DNA from: Paenibacillus_V sp046244365
GTDB taxonomy: Bacteria; Bacillota; Bacilli; Paenibacillales; NBRC-103111
Direction of reading: 5' to 3'
DNA length: 64,000 nt
Assembly: GCF_046244365.1 (NCBI RefSeq)
Contig: NZ_CP176395.1
Location: forward strand, 8,677,852 to 8,741,851
Shown: positions 47,748 to 56,552 of the stretch, in pieces
Layout: every line of letters starts with the position of its first letter
How positions within the stretch are numbered: the first letter of the stretch is position 1
Notes under the pieces: model-generated
The model's database searches: none
Told to the model about the DNA's origin: nothing
What the model saw: the letters and a program-made list of their open reading frames with translations, nothing else
Position numbers and translations under genes: made by a program

Positions 47748-47850
47748 GGTTGTTTCACCTCCTTTTGGTCTAAACGGCCCCTTCCGATTACGGAGGAGCA
47801 AGGAGCGAGGATGCTTTGGTTTGGTATTCCAAAAAAACTCGCACCACAAT

Positions 47851-47879
47851 ACTATAACAGATTCGCTTCCTCGTTACAA
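47851..47879 (-). promoter_or_regulatory. Promoter of the rpsF-ssb-rpsR operon
   Basis: On the minus strand TTGTAA (47874-47879) and TATAGT (47851-47856) are spaced by 17 bases. It lies about 100 bp upstream of rpsF. Confidence 0.6.
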
Positions 47880-47983
47880 CCAAACGCCCCGAATCCCCTT
47901 CTATTCCCTCAAATTGACTGCTGCCGCCCTTACATGCCTTCCCTGCAATTCGCCCATACTATCCGATATCGGAGGTGAGTGCA

Positions 47984-48172
47984 ATGGGTGAAAGAACCGA
48001 ATTCCGGCCTGGCGAGTCCGTGCCGAAGAGCGGCGACTACATCGAAATCGGCGAAAACGATTTTCACATGGGCATCCAAAATCCCAAGACCGTTACGTTG
48101 GAAGCGGGCGATGCCTTTCCGAACACAACCAACCATAACCGGAAATGGACGACCAAGACCAGACATTCCTAA
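47984..48172 (+). CDS. yjzC: YjzC-family small protein
   Basis: A 62-residue cytoplasmic protein with the YjzC pattern: FRPGESVPKSGDYIEIGE, then VTLEAGDAFPNTTNHNRKW. The family is common in spore-forming Bacillales and its function is unknown. ATG 47984 has GGAGG 8 bases upstream. A second plus-strand gene follows after 12 bp. Confidence 0.85.
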   Translation: MGERTEFRPGESVPKSGDYIEIGENDFHMGIQNPKTVTLEAGDAFPNTTNHNRKWTTKTRHS

Positions 48173-48184
48173 TATAAGGATGAG

Positions 48185-48442
48185 ATGCGGATGAGGAAAT
48201 TTACGATCGTCTTTACGATAATCGGCGCAGCGCTTTGTCTGGTCCACTATATGGGACTCGACCCGAAAAGCATGCTGCTGTTTTCGTTCAGCGTTCCGCT
48301 ATGGTTCGTCCCCATTTTCGTCGACATCCGCGATGTCAATTTGTATTTCGTATACTTCTTGACGATCGTCTCCTGGGGACTGCTGGGCTATGCCGTCGAC
48401 TGGTATGTCAACCGGTACAGAACCCGGCGCTATAGCAAATAG
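48185..48442 (+). CDS. Small two-helix membrane protein
   Basis: An 83-85-residue protein with membrane helices near 5-25 (FTIVFTIIGAALCLVHYMG) and 52-75 (LYFVYFLTIVSWGLLGYAV), and a basic tail. AAGGA is 4 bases before ATG 48185 and 10 before ATG 48191, so the second start is also possible. It follows yjzC closely and is probably co-transcribed. The family is not recognised. Confidence 0.7.
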   Translation: MRMRKFTIVFTIIGAALCLVHYMGLDPKSMLLFSFSVPLWFVPIFVDIRDVNLYFVYFLTIVSWGLLGYAVDWYVNRYRTRRYSK

Positions 48443-48600
48443 CTGCTTTCGAGAACCTTCAAGGTGCGATGCCTTGGAGGTTTTTGATTTTGGGGCTGCC
48501 TCTTCCAACTATAGACGGCAGTTGCTTTTCTTCCTTACCGGAAGCATTCGCCTTCCCTCATTCCAACCATCAGCCATCGGTATTCATCTCGTTCGCAAGA

Positions 48601-48736
48601 TTATCCCCAACTTCCTCTCCGCTTTTTTATCCACGCCGTTATCCACATGTTGATAACTTTCCATAAGTCTGTGTTTTCCCTACGCCGTAAGTTATGCACA
48701 GGTCGAATTAGTCTCTATTCATTCAACTTATCCACA
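48601..48736. other. Compact cluster of DnaA boxes away from oriC
   Basis: Six DnaA-box-like 9-mers lie within 136 bp: TTATCCCCA (48601), TTATCCACG (48627), TTATCCACA (48639), TGTTGATAA (48648, reverse), TTATGCACA (48692) and TTATCCACA (48728). Three match TTATNCACA exactly. The cluster is 15 kb from the rpmH-dnaA origin, in a gene-free region. It may titrate or regulate DnaA, as the DnaA-box clusters of B. subtilis or datA of E. coli do. Confidence 0.7.
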
Positions 48737-48739
48737 AAC

Positions 48740-49592
48740 GATTCAAATAATAAAAGCCGCCTACTCGGCCAGTCTTTCACTACTCTCTCCCGTAAAATCA
48801 ATCTAAGATACTCTCGAACATTTGAACCCGCATACTGCTGCCTCCGCCGGATACATCTTGCCATCCATTTTCTCCGCCTTTCCTAACGTCGCGATTACTC
48901 CGCCTTCTCCTGTACATAGAGAACCGATTTCCCTCGATTCCCTTTTGATTCTGTCGCTTCATATGCAGTCATTTGCCTCTCCCCGTTACATTTCTTCCCC
49001 CACTAGCTATGAACGCTGCGGCGGCTCCGTTAAGCCCTGCAGACACGTATAGGCCGTCCTGAAAGCCGTTATATGCCTTTATGTGCTCAATGTACCAAAG
49101 TACCTCCATCCCACAAACCCGCCGCTTGCAGCGTCTCTCCGTTGCGATTTTGACCTCTTCTTTTAGGGAAAGCCGTTTCGGACAACGGGTGCCCTAGCCG
49201 ATTGATTGTTCCCTCTCTGCCGCATTTCGAACTCTTCCCACCCCAACGCGCTTCGTGAGCCTTTCCCCAACTGGATTCATGTCTACTAGCAGCCTTGCGC
49301 GTTTACCGTAGGTGGAGAGCCTCATCGAGGAATGTACTTTCTAAAACCCTGTGCACGCATATCTGCCTGTATGGTTGTCGCTCTTCGCCAGTCTAGCTCG
49401 TTTCCTCAACCGCCTTCTACGCCCTTTTCTCCGCCGCTCAGCGTCGCTTGCTTTAGCAGCCCAGCCCCTCGTACAGATCGGCTCTGCAAGGCCGTCCGGA
49501 TGTCCTGCCATGCGCTCACCTAGGGGACATTCATCCGCATACAAAAATACCCTCGCGAGTGGGACACGGAGGGCAATGCTTGGCCTTGGAAA
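48740..49592. other. 850-bp stretch without a convincing gene
   Basis: Between the DnaA-box cluster and the tRNA-Ser terminator I see only doubtful frames. One is a 25-codon minus-strand ORF (ATG near 48973, MTAYEATESKGNRGKSVLYV) with GGGGAG 6 bases upstream. Another is a 67-codon Arg-rich minus-strand frame (49341-49544) with a TTG start. Neither has family support. The region may be decayed DNA or carry an unrecognised RNA. Confidence 0.4.
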
Positions 49593-49627
49593 ACAATAAA
49601 AAAAGCGACTCTATATCAGAGTCGCTC
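49593..49627 (-). terminator. Terminator of the tRNA-Ser gene
   Basis: On the minus strand GAGCGACTC-TGATAT-AGAGTCGC is followed by TTTTTTTATTG, 13 bp after the tRNA CCA end. Confidence 0.92.
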
Positions 49628-49639
49628 TGTTTGTATGTA

Positions 49640-49730
49640 TGGCGGAAAGGGTGGGATTCGAACCCACGCACGGCTCGCACCGCCTAGCTGATTTCGAGTC
49701 AGCCCCCTTGGGCCTCTTGGGTACCTTTCC
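49640..49730 (-). tRNA. tRNA-Ser (anticodon CGA)
   Basis: A 91-nt type II tRNA. The acceptor stem GGAAAGG/CCTTTCC, discriminator G and encoded CCA are present. The anticodon loop CTCGAAA gives anticodon CGA (reads UCG). A long variable arm and the TTCGAATC T-loop are visible. Serine tRNAs have this layout. Confidence 0.95.
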
Positions 49731-49795
49731 GTTCGAGGTGAGACAAGGAGTATTGTATCACAGGTTATTTTAGTATTGCAACTGTTTTTTGAAAT

Positions 49796-50026
49796 TTATT
49801 GCTGCTGTCCCGTATCCTCCGATTTAGAGGCAGCTCCATTTGAACGCAGCACCTTTTTAAGCTTGCTTTCGAACTTCGCCCGCGGGACGAGTACACTGTG
49901 CTTACAGCCGACACAGCGAATACGAATATCCATGCCCATCCTGATAATTTCCATTTCATTCATTCCGCACGGATGCGGCTTTTTCATCTGGACGACATCG
50001 CCCAGCTCGTACTGCTTGCGTTCCAT
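49796..50026 (-). CDS. DUF951 small zinc-ribbon-like protein
   Basis: A 76-residue protein with the DUF951 pattern: YELGDVVQMKKPHPCG, then RIRCVGCKHSVLVPR, where three Cys could bind metal. The family (B. subtilis YyzM type) lies near the origin in many Bacillales next to an MscS channel gene, as here. The function is unknown, though a nucleic-acid-binding role has been suggested for such folds. It starts 4 bp after mscS. Confidence 0.9.
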   Translation of the reverse strand: MERKQYELGDVVQMKKPHPCGMNEMEIIRMGMDIRIRCVGCKHSVLVPRAKFESKLKKVLRSNGAASKSEDTGQQQ

Positions 50027-50030
50027 AGGT

Positions 50031-50945
50031 TCACTCCGCTTTCTCGATCCGTGTCAAATTGACGATTTTCGGATACGGAATTCCAATTTCGTTCCATTCA
50101 AATACTTTACGAAGCTCCGCTTTAATCACACGCGATACGGGCCCCTGCATGTTCGGTTTGCACTCCGCCGTCATCCGCAGTACGACATCGGAATTGCCGA
50201 TATTTTGAACGCCCAGCACCTCCGGCTCCTTGACGATGTTCTCATTCGTTTCGTACAGCTGCTTAGCCGTTTCGCGCATCAAATCGAGCGCTTTATCAAC
50301 GTCCGCTTCATAAGCTACCGAAATATCGATCACCGCTACGGAATTGTAAATGGAGAAGTTCGTTACGTCGCGTATCGAGCCGTTCGGAATGATGTGCACC
50401 TCGCCCGTCCAGTTGCGAATTCGTGTCACGCGCAGCCCGATTTCCTCGACGGTGCCCTTGAAATTGCCGGTTTGAATAACATCCCCTACTCCGAATTGAT
50501 CTTCGAAAATAATGAAAAATCCGGTTATGACATCCTTTACCAAGCTCTGCGCCCCGAAGCCGATCGCTAAGCCCAATACTCCCGCCCCTGCAAGCAGCGG
50601 TGCCAGATTAAAGCCCAACTGATTCAGAATAAGCAGCAGCAAAATAAAATTGGTTGCATAGCCGATTACATTGCCAATCAGCTTCCCTATCGTCTTAGTT
50701 CGACGTTGATCGAACTTAAGAGGCGATTGTTCGCGCTCGCGGATCATATGTTCGATCGCTTTATTGGTCACTCGGCTGACAATTCGTCCGGCAATGAAAA
50801 TCACGATGATTTTCACGACGATAATGATAAAACTAACCCAAATTGCAGGATCTGTAAAATAAGCGACCGTTTCTTCCAGAATGGATTTCGTATCGTCTGC
50901 GGCATCCGTGATTTTAGCCATTACGCTCTCGTTGTTTTCCGGCAA
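50031..50945 (-). CDS. Small-conductance mechanosensitive channel (MscS family)
   Basis: A 304-residue membrane channel with three membrane helices (about 38-60, 90-112, 118-140). The pore-lining helix has LLAGAGVLGLAIGFGAQSLVKD. It is followed by the beta domain VGDVIQTGNFKGTVEEIGLR and an alpha/beta C-terminus. It opens under membrane tension to release solutes during osmotic down-shock. TTG 50945 has GAAGGAG 9 bases upstream; ATG 50921 is an alternative. It forms an operon with the DUF951 gene. Confidence 0.92.
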   Translation of the reverse strand: MPENNESVMAKITDAADDTKSILEETVAYFTDPAIWVSFIIIVVKIIVIFIAGRIVSRVTNKAIEHMIREREQSPLKFDQRRTKTIGKLIGNVIGYATNFILLLLILNQLGFNLAPLLAGAGVLGLAIGFGAQSLVKDVITGFFIIFEDQFGVGDVIQTGNFKGTVEEIGLRVTRIRNWTGEVHIIPNGSIRDVTNFSIYNSVAVIDISVAYEADVDKALDLMRETAKQLYETNENIVKEPEVLGVQNIGNSDVVLRMTAECKPNMQGPVSRVIKAELRKVFEWNEIGIPYPKIVNLTRIEKAE

Positions 50946-50993
50946 AATAGATCGCTCCTTCTCCTTAACGCCTGGCCTTCACCACATTAGAAA

Positions 50994-51245
50994 TTACAGC
51001 TCTATCTCGTCATAGCGCTCCCCGTCTTTAACAAAGATCCCTCGCACCTCAACATGCTCACTCTTGATAATATGCTTGACCTGCTCCAAGCTTTCCCCGG
51101 GAAATTCGATAGAAAGCGCGCAGCCTGCGGTGACTTGCTTCGGAGTCGGACGGATATCGATTTCGATGTCGGCATATTCCAGCAGCATCTCCGTCCGCAG
51201 CGCCTGCTGGGTGGAGTCGAATGCAATCAACATGACATCCTCCAT
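50994..51245 (-). CDS. DUF3343 putative sulfur/selenium-carrier-like protein
   Basis: An 83-residue protein. It starts MEDVMLIAFDSTQQALRTE and carries RPTPKQVTAGCALSIEF, the DUF3343 core with a single Cys that could carry sulfur or selenium. DUF3343 genes are often near TIGR01977-type cysteine desulfurases, and one lies 1.3 kb away (52543-53697). A GGGGGG tract sits 8 bases before ATG 51245. A carrier role is inferred from the family and neighbourhood only. Confidence 0.75.
   Translation of the reverse strand: MEDVMLIAFDSTQQALRTEMLLEYADIEIDIRPTPKQVTAGCALSIEFPGESLEQVKHIIKSEHVEVRGIFVKDGERYDEIEL
51092..51105. promoter_or_regulatory. Candidate Noc-binding site
   Basis: TTTCCCCGGGAAAT differs at two positions from the Noc consensus ATTTCCCGGGAAAT. 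It lies inside the DUF3343 gene. Confidence 0.35.
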
Positions 51246-51432
51246 CTGTTTATCCCCCCCTGTGGTCGAATCCGTGCCCGCCCTCTATTTTCTACTGAAT
51301 ATGTATAAATATAGTTTCACCTTCATATACTAGCTAGTGTAAGGAAGGTTTCAAAAGTACCAAACAAAGTCTCATCCTTATTGTAACGTTGAAGAAGCCG
51401 CTTTGCCATCTTCTATCGCCTGGGGGAATACG

Positions 51433-52059
51433 ATGGAACTATCTCTCGATCCGCAACTGTTTCAGATGCCGCCCGAGCCTTTAAAGCTTCACCACACGGA
51501 GCAGTACACCAGTCAACTGCTTTCCAAGCAGCTGAGCGCTTATTTTGAACTCGTACCCTCTTGCCAACCGATCGTTTTCGTATGTATCGGCACGGATCGT
51601 TCAACCGGGGATGCACTGGGACCGCTTGTCGGAAGCCGATTGAAGAAATACAATTTTTCTGACATTCAACTGTTCGGGACGCTTGACGAACCCGTTCATG
51701 CCATGAATTTAAAGGAGACGTTAGCCTCTATTCAAGAGCAATACACGCTCCCTTATCTTGTAGGCATTGACGCCTGCCTGGGCCAGCTTTCCAGCGTTGG
51801 CTGCATCCAGTTAGCATCAGGACCTCTTAAGCCGGGCGCCGGAGTCAATAAAGAGCTTCCTCCTGTAGGCGACATACATATGACAGGCATTGTAAATGTC
51901 GGCGGATTTATGGAATATTTCGTTCTGCAAAATACGCGTCTCAGCCTTGTTATGAACATGGCCGAAGTCATCGCCAAATCCATCTACATCTCTTTGCTAA
52001 GCACCAAACGGATTGCATCCTTTTCTACGAATGCTTCCGTAACGCGACTTGGTCAATAA
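51433..52059 (+). CDS. yyaC: Spore protease-like protein YyaC
   Basis: A 208-residue protein related to the GPR spore protease. It has the conserved VCIGTDRSTGDALGPLVG, then FGTLDEPVHAMNL and GIDACLGQ. In Bacillus yyaC is expressed in the forespore; its exact substrate is uncertain. ATG 51433 has GGGGGA 6 bases upstream; the frame is open earlier but has no ribosome-binding site. It is the only plus-strand gene in this part, and its 3' end overlaps the convergent DUF4446 gene by 35 bp. Confidence 0.93.
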   Translation: MELSLDPQLFQMPPEPLKLHHTEQYTSQLLSKQLSAYFELVPSCQPIVFVCIGTDRSTGDALGPLVGSRLKKYNFSDIQLFGTLDEPVHAMNLKETLASIQEQYTLPYLVGIDACLGQLSSVGCIQLASGPLKPGAGVNKELPPVGDIHMTGIVNVGGFMEYFVLQNTRLSLVMNMAEVIAKSIYISLLSTKRIASFSTNASVTRLGQ

Positions 52060-52519
52060 CAAGTTTTTCTTCCGGGGACAGTGAGTACGACGACTGTCCT
52101 TTTTCCACTGGTTTCGCATATAAATACGACTCTTCGCGGCTATGTATGCCCGTCAGCACCACCCCGTTCTGCTCCTCATCAAGAAGTGCCAGAGAGAAGC
52201 TCAAATCGCTGCCCTGCTGTGCAAAAGCATTGTATCGCGTAAATCCCATATTGCCTTTCATCGCATTTAACCTGCTAACGATTTCCTTCATTTTTTTGCC
52301 TTGCTCGTCATCCCTTAGCTTCAATTCATTTAGCTGGCTCTGGACAATAATGAGGATATCCTCCAGATCGCCCACCGGCGTGCCGTTCATCATAGCGGCA
52401 TACCTCTTTTTCATCCGACCCACACGGAACCATAACCAAATTTGACTAATCAACAAAATGCCTGTCAGCGCTACTAACGCCAGCAATACGGCTTGCAGCT
52501 CGCTCCCCTGAAGTTCCAT
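52025..52519 (-). CDS. DUF4446 membrane-anchored coiled-coil protein
   Basis: A 164-residue protein. One N-terminal membrane helix (VLLALVALTGILLISQIWLW) is followed by a coiled-coil (about 45-90) and the conserved GFTRYNAFAQQGSDLSFSLALLDEEQNGVVLTGIHSRE segment of DUF4446. The function is unknown; the family is common near the parAB locus of Bacillales. ATG 52519 has GAAGGAAG 10 bases upstream. It starts 23 bp after the cysteine desulfurase gene. Confidence 0.85.
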   Translation of the reverse strand: MELQGSELQAVLLALVALTGILLISQIWLWFRVGRMKKRYAAMMNGTPVGDLEDILIIVQSQLNELKLRDDEQGKKMKEIVSRLNAMKGNMGFTRYNAFAQQGSDLSFSLALLDEEQNGVVLTGIHSREESYLYAKPVEKGQSSYSLSPEEKLVIDQVALRKHS

Positions 52520-52542
52520 CTCTGTCTGTCTTCCTTCCAACG

Positions 52543-53697
52543 TTATGCGTAATGTTTGGCAATCTCGCCGATCGCATGAATCAAATGGTCCGCCTCTTGC
52601 TCCGTTGTAAAATACCCAACGCTGGCACGCACCGCTCCTGTTTCCATAGTCCCTGCCGTTTCGTGGCCGAGCGGCGTACAATGATAGCCGGCCCGTACCG
52701 CGATTTGGAACGACTGATCTAGAATAAACGCGAGCTCAGAAGCATCTATACCGTTCAAACGGAACGATACGATGCCTGTTTTATTTTCCCCAAGTTTTGG
52801 TCCAAGAAGTTCGACTCCAGCGATTCCCAGCATACCCTCCATAATACGCTGTGTAAGCAGCCACTCCTTATGATGGATCCGTTCGACCGTTTCCCGCAAA
52901 ATAAACTTTACTCCCTCGTTCAGCCCCGCGATACCGGGCGTATTTTGCGTTCCCGATTCATAACGGTCCGGCCGAACGGAGGGCTGGTCGATAGCCTCCG
53001 ACTGACTGCCTGTCCCTCCGTGCATAAGGGGCTCCAATTCGATGTCGGGATGAATATACAACCCTCCTGTCCCCTGCGGTCCTAGAAGACCTTTATGCCC
53101 TGGAAAAGCCAACATATCGATGCCGATCGCCTGAACGTCAATCGGTACCGTTCCGGCTGTCTGTGCAGCGTCTACAAGCAACCTCACACCGTTCGTTTGG
53201 CATATGCCGGCGATTTCCTCAATGGGTATGATCGTGCCGAGCAGATTGGAGCTATGGCTGCAGGCGAATAACGTTGTGTTCGGTCGAAAAGCCCTTTCCA
53301 CCTCGGTTAGATCGATCTTACCTTCCCTGTCTGCTTGAATGTAGGTAATCGAAATATTTTTGGTTCTGCGTAAATATTCCAATGGCCGGCGTATGGAGTT
53401 ATGCTCCAAGGTGGTGCAAATGACATGATCGTTTTCTTTAACGAACCCTTTAATCGCTAAATTCAACGCCTCCGTCGTATTCAAGCTGAAGCTGATGTCA
53501 TTAGGATTTGCTACCCGAAAAAGCTTTGCCAAATGCTTACGTGTTTCGAACAACGTGCGGCTTGCCTTTACAGCCATTTGATGGCTCCCTCTACCAGGGT
53601 TGGCCGCATATTCCAGGACGCACGCACTCATCGCTTCTACGACCTCTTTCGGCTTAGGCCAAGAAGACGCAGCATGATCGAAATAGTACACGCTCAC
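52543..53697 (-). CDS. Cysteine desulfurase family protein (TIGR01977-like)
   Basis: A 384-residue pyridoxal-phosphate enzyme of the class V aminotransferase fold that removes sulfur (or selenium) from cysteine or selenocysteine. The PLP lysine lies in FPGHKGLLGPQG. An Asp-containing LLVDAAQTAG segment and the active-site Cys loop RAGYHCTPLGHE are visible. GTG 53697 is preferred, because AGAGGTG lies 6 bases upstream; GTG 53706 overlaps it. Its proximity to DUF3343 is typical of this subgroup. No selenophosphate synthetase is in the window, so its role stays open. Confidence 0.88.
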   Translation of the reverse strand: MSVYYFDHAASSWPKPKEVVEAMSACVLEYAANPGRGSHQMAVKASRTLFETRKHLAKLFRVANPNDISFSLNTTEALNLAIKGFVKENDHVICTTLEHNSIRRPLEYLRRTKNISITYIQADREGKIDLTEVERAFRPNTTLFACSHSSNLLGTIIPIEEIAGICQTNGVRLLVDAAQTAGTVPIDVQAIGIDMLAFPGHKGLLGPQGTGGLYIHPDIELEPLMHGGTGSQSEAIDQPSVRPDRYESGTQNTPGIAGLNEGVKFILRETVERIHHKEWLLTQRIMEGMLGIAGVELLGPKLGENKTGIVSFRLNGIDASELAFILDQSFQIAVRAGYHCTPLGHETAGTMETGAVRASVGYFTTEQEADHLIHAIGEIAKHYA

Positions 53698-53724
53698 GTT
53701 TTTCACCTCTCTTTTTCAACAACA

Positions 53725-53762
53725 AAGCATACCGCCTCTACAAGGAAAGGTTCGGTATGCTT
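53725..53762 (-). terminator. Terminator after parB
   Basis: AAGCATACCG and CGGTATGCTT form a 10-bp stem around an 18-base loop. A T-rich tract (TTGTTGTTG) follows on the minus strand, 11 bp after the parB stop. Confidence 0.65.
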
Positions 53763-53772
53763 CGATATGTTC

Positions 53773-54630
53773 TTACGATATTTTACCCTGGAGAAGCTCG
53801 AGCAATCGTTCCAAATCATCCTTGGAATAATACATCAATTCAATTTTACCTTTATTGTTGCTGTGCTTGATTTTGACCGTTGTCCGGTACATGCCGCGCA
53901 AGCTTTCTTCCAATTGATCGATGTAAGGATCCGCCTTCTTTTTGGTCTTGCTATTTTTAGCCGGTTTCCCTGCGGTTTCTTCATGCTTTTTGATCGCTTC
54001 TTCCAGCTCGCGTACGCTCCACTGATACTGAATGGTTTGATTGGCAAGCTCCAGCAGCACTTTATTGTTCTTGATTCCGACGAGTGCACGTGCATGCCCC
54101 ATAGAGATTGTTCCACGTGAAACATGCTGTTTAACTTCCTCCGGAAGGTGAAGCAGCCGTAAAAAGTTAGCGACGTGCGACCTGCTCTTCCCTACCTTCA
54201 AAGACAATTCTTCCTGCGTTAGGGAGAAGGAATCCATTAACGACTGATAAGCGACAGCCAATTCCATCGCATTTAAATCTTCACGCTGCACGTTTTCTAT
54301 CAGTGCGATTTCCATCACTTGCTGATCGGAAAACTTTTTCACCACGGCAGGAATCGATGTTTTTCCGCTTATTTGCGAAGCGCGAAAGCGTCTTTCCCCC
54401 GCAATGATTTCATAGCCTTTAAGGACCGTTCTTACAATAATCGGCTGAATGACGCCGTGTTCCTTAATCGATGCAGCGAGTTCGTTAATGCTTTCGTCAT
54501 TGAATGTTTTACGTGGCTGATACGGATTGGCGCGAAGCTGAGCCAAAGGGATTTCAATCACTTTCTCGTCCTCGCTAATGTTAAGCGAGGGAATTAATGC
54601 ATCCAAACCGCGTCCTAACCGTTTATTCAT
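53773..54630 (-). CDS. parB: Chromosome partition protein ParB (Spo0J)
   Basis: A 285-residue CTP-dependent DNA clamp. The N-terminal domain carries the CTP-binding motifs NPYQPRK and GERRFRAS. A central helix-turn-helix (SLKVGKSRSHVANFLRLL) binds parS, and the C-terminal part dimerises. It loads at parS, spreads, and recruits SMC to the origin; in spore formers it also controls Soj and initiation. It overlaps parA by 8 bp. A perfect parS site lies within the gene at 54109-54124. Confidence 0.97.
   Translation of the reverse strand: MNKRLGRGLDALIPSLNISEDEKVIEIPLAQLRANPYQPRKTFNDESINELAASIKEHGVIQPIIVRTVLKGYEIIAGERRFRASQISGKTSIPAVVKKFSDQQVMEIALIENVQREDLNAMELAVAYQSLMDSFSLTQEELSLKVGKSRSHVANFLRLLHLPEEVKQHVSRGTISMGHARALVGIKNNKVLLELANQTIQYQWSVRELEEAIKKHEETAGKPAKNSKTKKKADPYIDQLEESLRGMYRTTVKIKHSNNKGKIELMYYSKDDLERLLELLQGKIS
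54109..54124. promoter_or_regulatory. parS site inside parB
   Basis: TGTTCCACGTGAAACA matches the Bacillales parS consensus TGTTNCACGTGAAACA exactly. Confidence 0.97.
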
Positions 54631-55384
54631 AGGAAACCACTTCCTTTGCTAGCTCAAGATAAACTTCCGCACCTTTTGAACGGGGATCATACGTAATAAT
54701 CGACTGACCGTGGCTTGGCGCTTCGCTTAATCTTACGTTACGTGGGATAATGGTTTGATACACTTTGTTTTGAAAATACTTTTTCACTTCTTCGATGACT
54801 TGAATGCCAAGATTCGTTCGGGCATCAAACATTGTCAACAGTACGCCTTCGATTTGCAAAGTCGTGTTCAAATGTTTCTGAACGAGACGAACGGTATTCA
54901 ACAACTGGCTCAAGCCTTCCAAAGCGTAGTACTCGCATTGAATCGGAATGATAACCGAGTCTGCCGCCGTTAAGGAATTGATCGTTAAAATGCCAAGCGA
55001 TGGCGGACAATCGATTAAAATGTAATCGAACATATGCTTCACTAAGTGCAAGGACTTCTTCAAACGAACTTCACGAGAGATCGTAGGAACAAGTTCGATC
55101 TCCGCGCCAGCCAATTGAATGGTAGCCGGAATGATTTTTAAATTCGGAAGATTCGTATCCATCATCGCATCTTTAGGATGCACATCATTAATAATAACAT
55201 CGTATATACAATTGACGACATCTGCTTTGTTTACGCCAATACCGCTTGTTGTGTTTCCTTGCGGATCGATATCGACCAACAGAACTCTCTTTCCCAGTTG
55301 AGCAAGAGACGCACCCAGATTGACAGAGGTTGTCGTTTTTCCTACTCCACCCTTTTGGTTTGCGACCGCAATGATTTTAGACAA
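54623..55384 (-). CDS. parA: Chromosome partition ATPase ParA (Soj)
   Basis: A 253-residue ATPase with the deviant Walker A KGGVGKTTTSVNL, Walker B DYILIDCPPSLG and a DNA-binding C-terminal surface. It helps origin segregation and regulates DnaA. TTG 55384 is the start, with GAGGTG 7 bases upstream. The leader of over 200 nt contains a GCTCC-GTAA-GGAGC hairpin with T-runs (about 55550-55565), a possible attenuator. Confidence 0.97.
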   Translation of the reverse strand: MSKIIAVANQKGGVGKTTTSVNLGASLAQLGKRVLLVDIDPQGNTTSGIGVNKADVVNCIYDVIINDVHPKDAMMDTNLPNLKIIPATIQLAGAEIELVPTISREVRLKKSLHLVKHMFDYILIDCPPSLGILTINSLTAADSVIIPIQCEYYALEGLSQLLNTVRLVQKHLNTTLQIEGVLLTMFDARTNLGIQVIEEVKKYFQNKVYQTIIPRNVRLSEAPSHGQSIITYDPRSKGAEVYLELAKEVVSYE

Positions 55385-55615
55385 AACCTTTCACCTCAAA
55401 TGAAAATAGTGCCCCGTCTAACTTATAAGAAATCGGAGCCAAAAATGACGAACAACCAATACCGCAGGTATGTATCAGATGCAGACGAAATTCGACATTG
55501 TACGATCCGGAGGAAAGCCCTACCGAGCCAAAAAAAGAGCCTTTACTCAAGAAAAGCTCCTTACGGAGCAATTCGTCAGAAGTTGCTGCTTATGCATTTG
55601 TGAAATAGCTCTTTT

Positions 55616-55621
55616 ATTATA
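55616..55621 (-). promoter_or_regulatory. -10 box upstream of parA
   Basis: A perfect TATAAT on the minus strand about 230 bp before parA. The -35 region (GTGCAA at 16 bases) is weak. The 350-bp space between parA and noc (55385-55733) otherwise shows only the leader hairpin. Confidence 0.4.
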
Positions 55622-55733
55622 CCATCTTTGAGAGTTTTTGCACGTTGCTAGAATAGAAAATATTTAGAAAAACCTGCCTATTATGTAACATCAAATGTAC
55701 ATTGCGGTCGCAATTTCAACAGGTATTCACTTC

Positions 55734-56552
55734 TTATTTATTTTTAGGTATCGTTATGATAATTTCAAGGCGATCTTCGTAATTTTTTTCATCGGATTTG
55801 ATATTCATGCCAGAGCTTGTAATCATCTCAACCGATTGACGAATCGTATTTACGGCTAGCCGGATATCTTTTGAAAAGGAGACGCGTTTGCGTTTCTTCA
55901 GCTTTTCCGCTTCTTTATAGAAAGCCACCCTGGCTTCCGTTTGTTTGACATTAAGATCCTTCGCCACAATTTCCTGGAGCACTTTTTCCTCCAGGTCTGC
56001 CGAATCGAGCGAAAGAAGCGCACGCGCATGGCGTTCCGTTATTTTACGATCCATCAGCGCATTTTTGACAGGCTCTCCAAGCTGGATAAGCCGTATTTTG
56101 TTCGCGATCGTCGATTGGCTTTTGCCCAGCCGCTGAGCCAAACTCTCTTGCGTGAGCTGGTGCAGTTCCATGAGCTGTTGGTAAGCCAAGGCTTCTTCAA
56201 TAGCCGTTAAGCCTTCACGCTGCAGGTTTTCAATTAATGCAATGGAAGCTGCTTGAGAATCGTTAAATTCCCGTACAATCGCCGGGATCGTTTCATACCC
56301 CAGCTTTCGTACTGCTCGCCATCGGCGTTCGCCTGCAATAATCTCATACTTCCCGCTTCGCGCACGAACGACAATCGGTTGAATCACGCCGTGCGTTTTA
56401 ATCGTTTGGCACAGTTCGTCGATTCGTTCTTCATCAAAAATGGTTCTCGGTTGATAAGGGCTCGGAGCAATGTCGCCGACCGGCAAGTTTTTAATTTCTT
56501 CGTTGGCGCTTCGCTCCACAAAGCCAAAAATTTTCGAGATTTGCTCCTTCAT
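55734..56552 (-). CDS. noc: Nucleoid occlusion protein Noc
   Basis: A 272-residue ParB paralogue that blocks division over the nucleoid. The N-terminal MKEQISKIFGFVER is the membrane-targeting amphipathic helix. It is followed by the CTP-binding SPYQPRT and GERRWRAV motifs and the helix-turn-helix LAQRLGKSQSTIANKIRL. ATG 56552 is chosen to begin at the amphipathic helix; an ATG 8 codons earlier is possible. It lies between rsmG and parA as in Bacillus. Confidence 0.95.
   Translation of the reverse strand: MKEQISKIFGFVERSANEEIKNLPVGDIAPSPYQPRTIFDEERIDELCQTIKTHGVIQPIVVRARSGKYEIIAGERRWRAVRKLGYETIPAIVREFNDSQAASIALIENLQREGLTAIEEALAYQQLMELHQLTQESLAQRLGKSQSTIANKIRLIQLGEPVKNALMDRKITERHARALLSLDSADLEEKVLQEIVAKDLNVKQTEARVAFYKEAEKLKKRKRVSFSKDIRLAVNTIRQSVEMITSSGMNIKSDEKNYEDRLEIIITIPKNK

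Noticed and set aside
49341..49544. A 67-codon Arg-rich minus-strand frame upstream of the tRNA region.
   Set aside because: Composition is unlike neighbouring genes and there is no family match; kept only as a note in the gene-free stretch.
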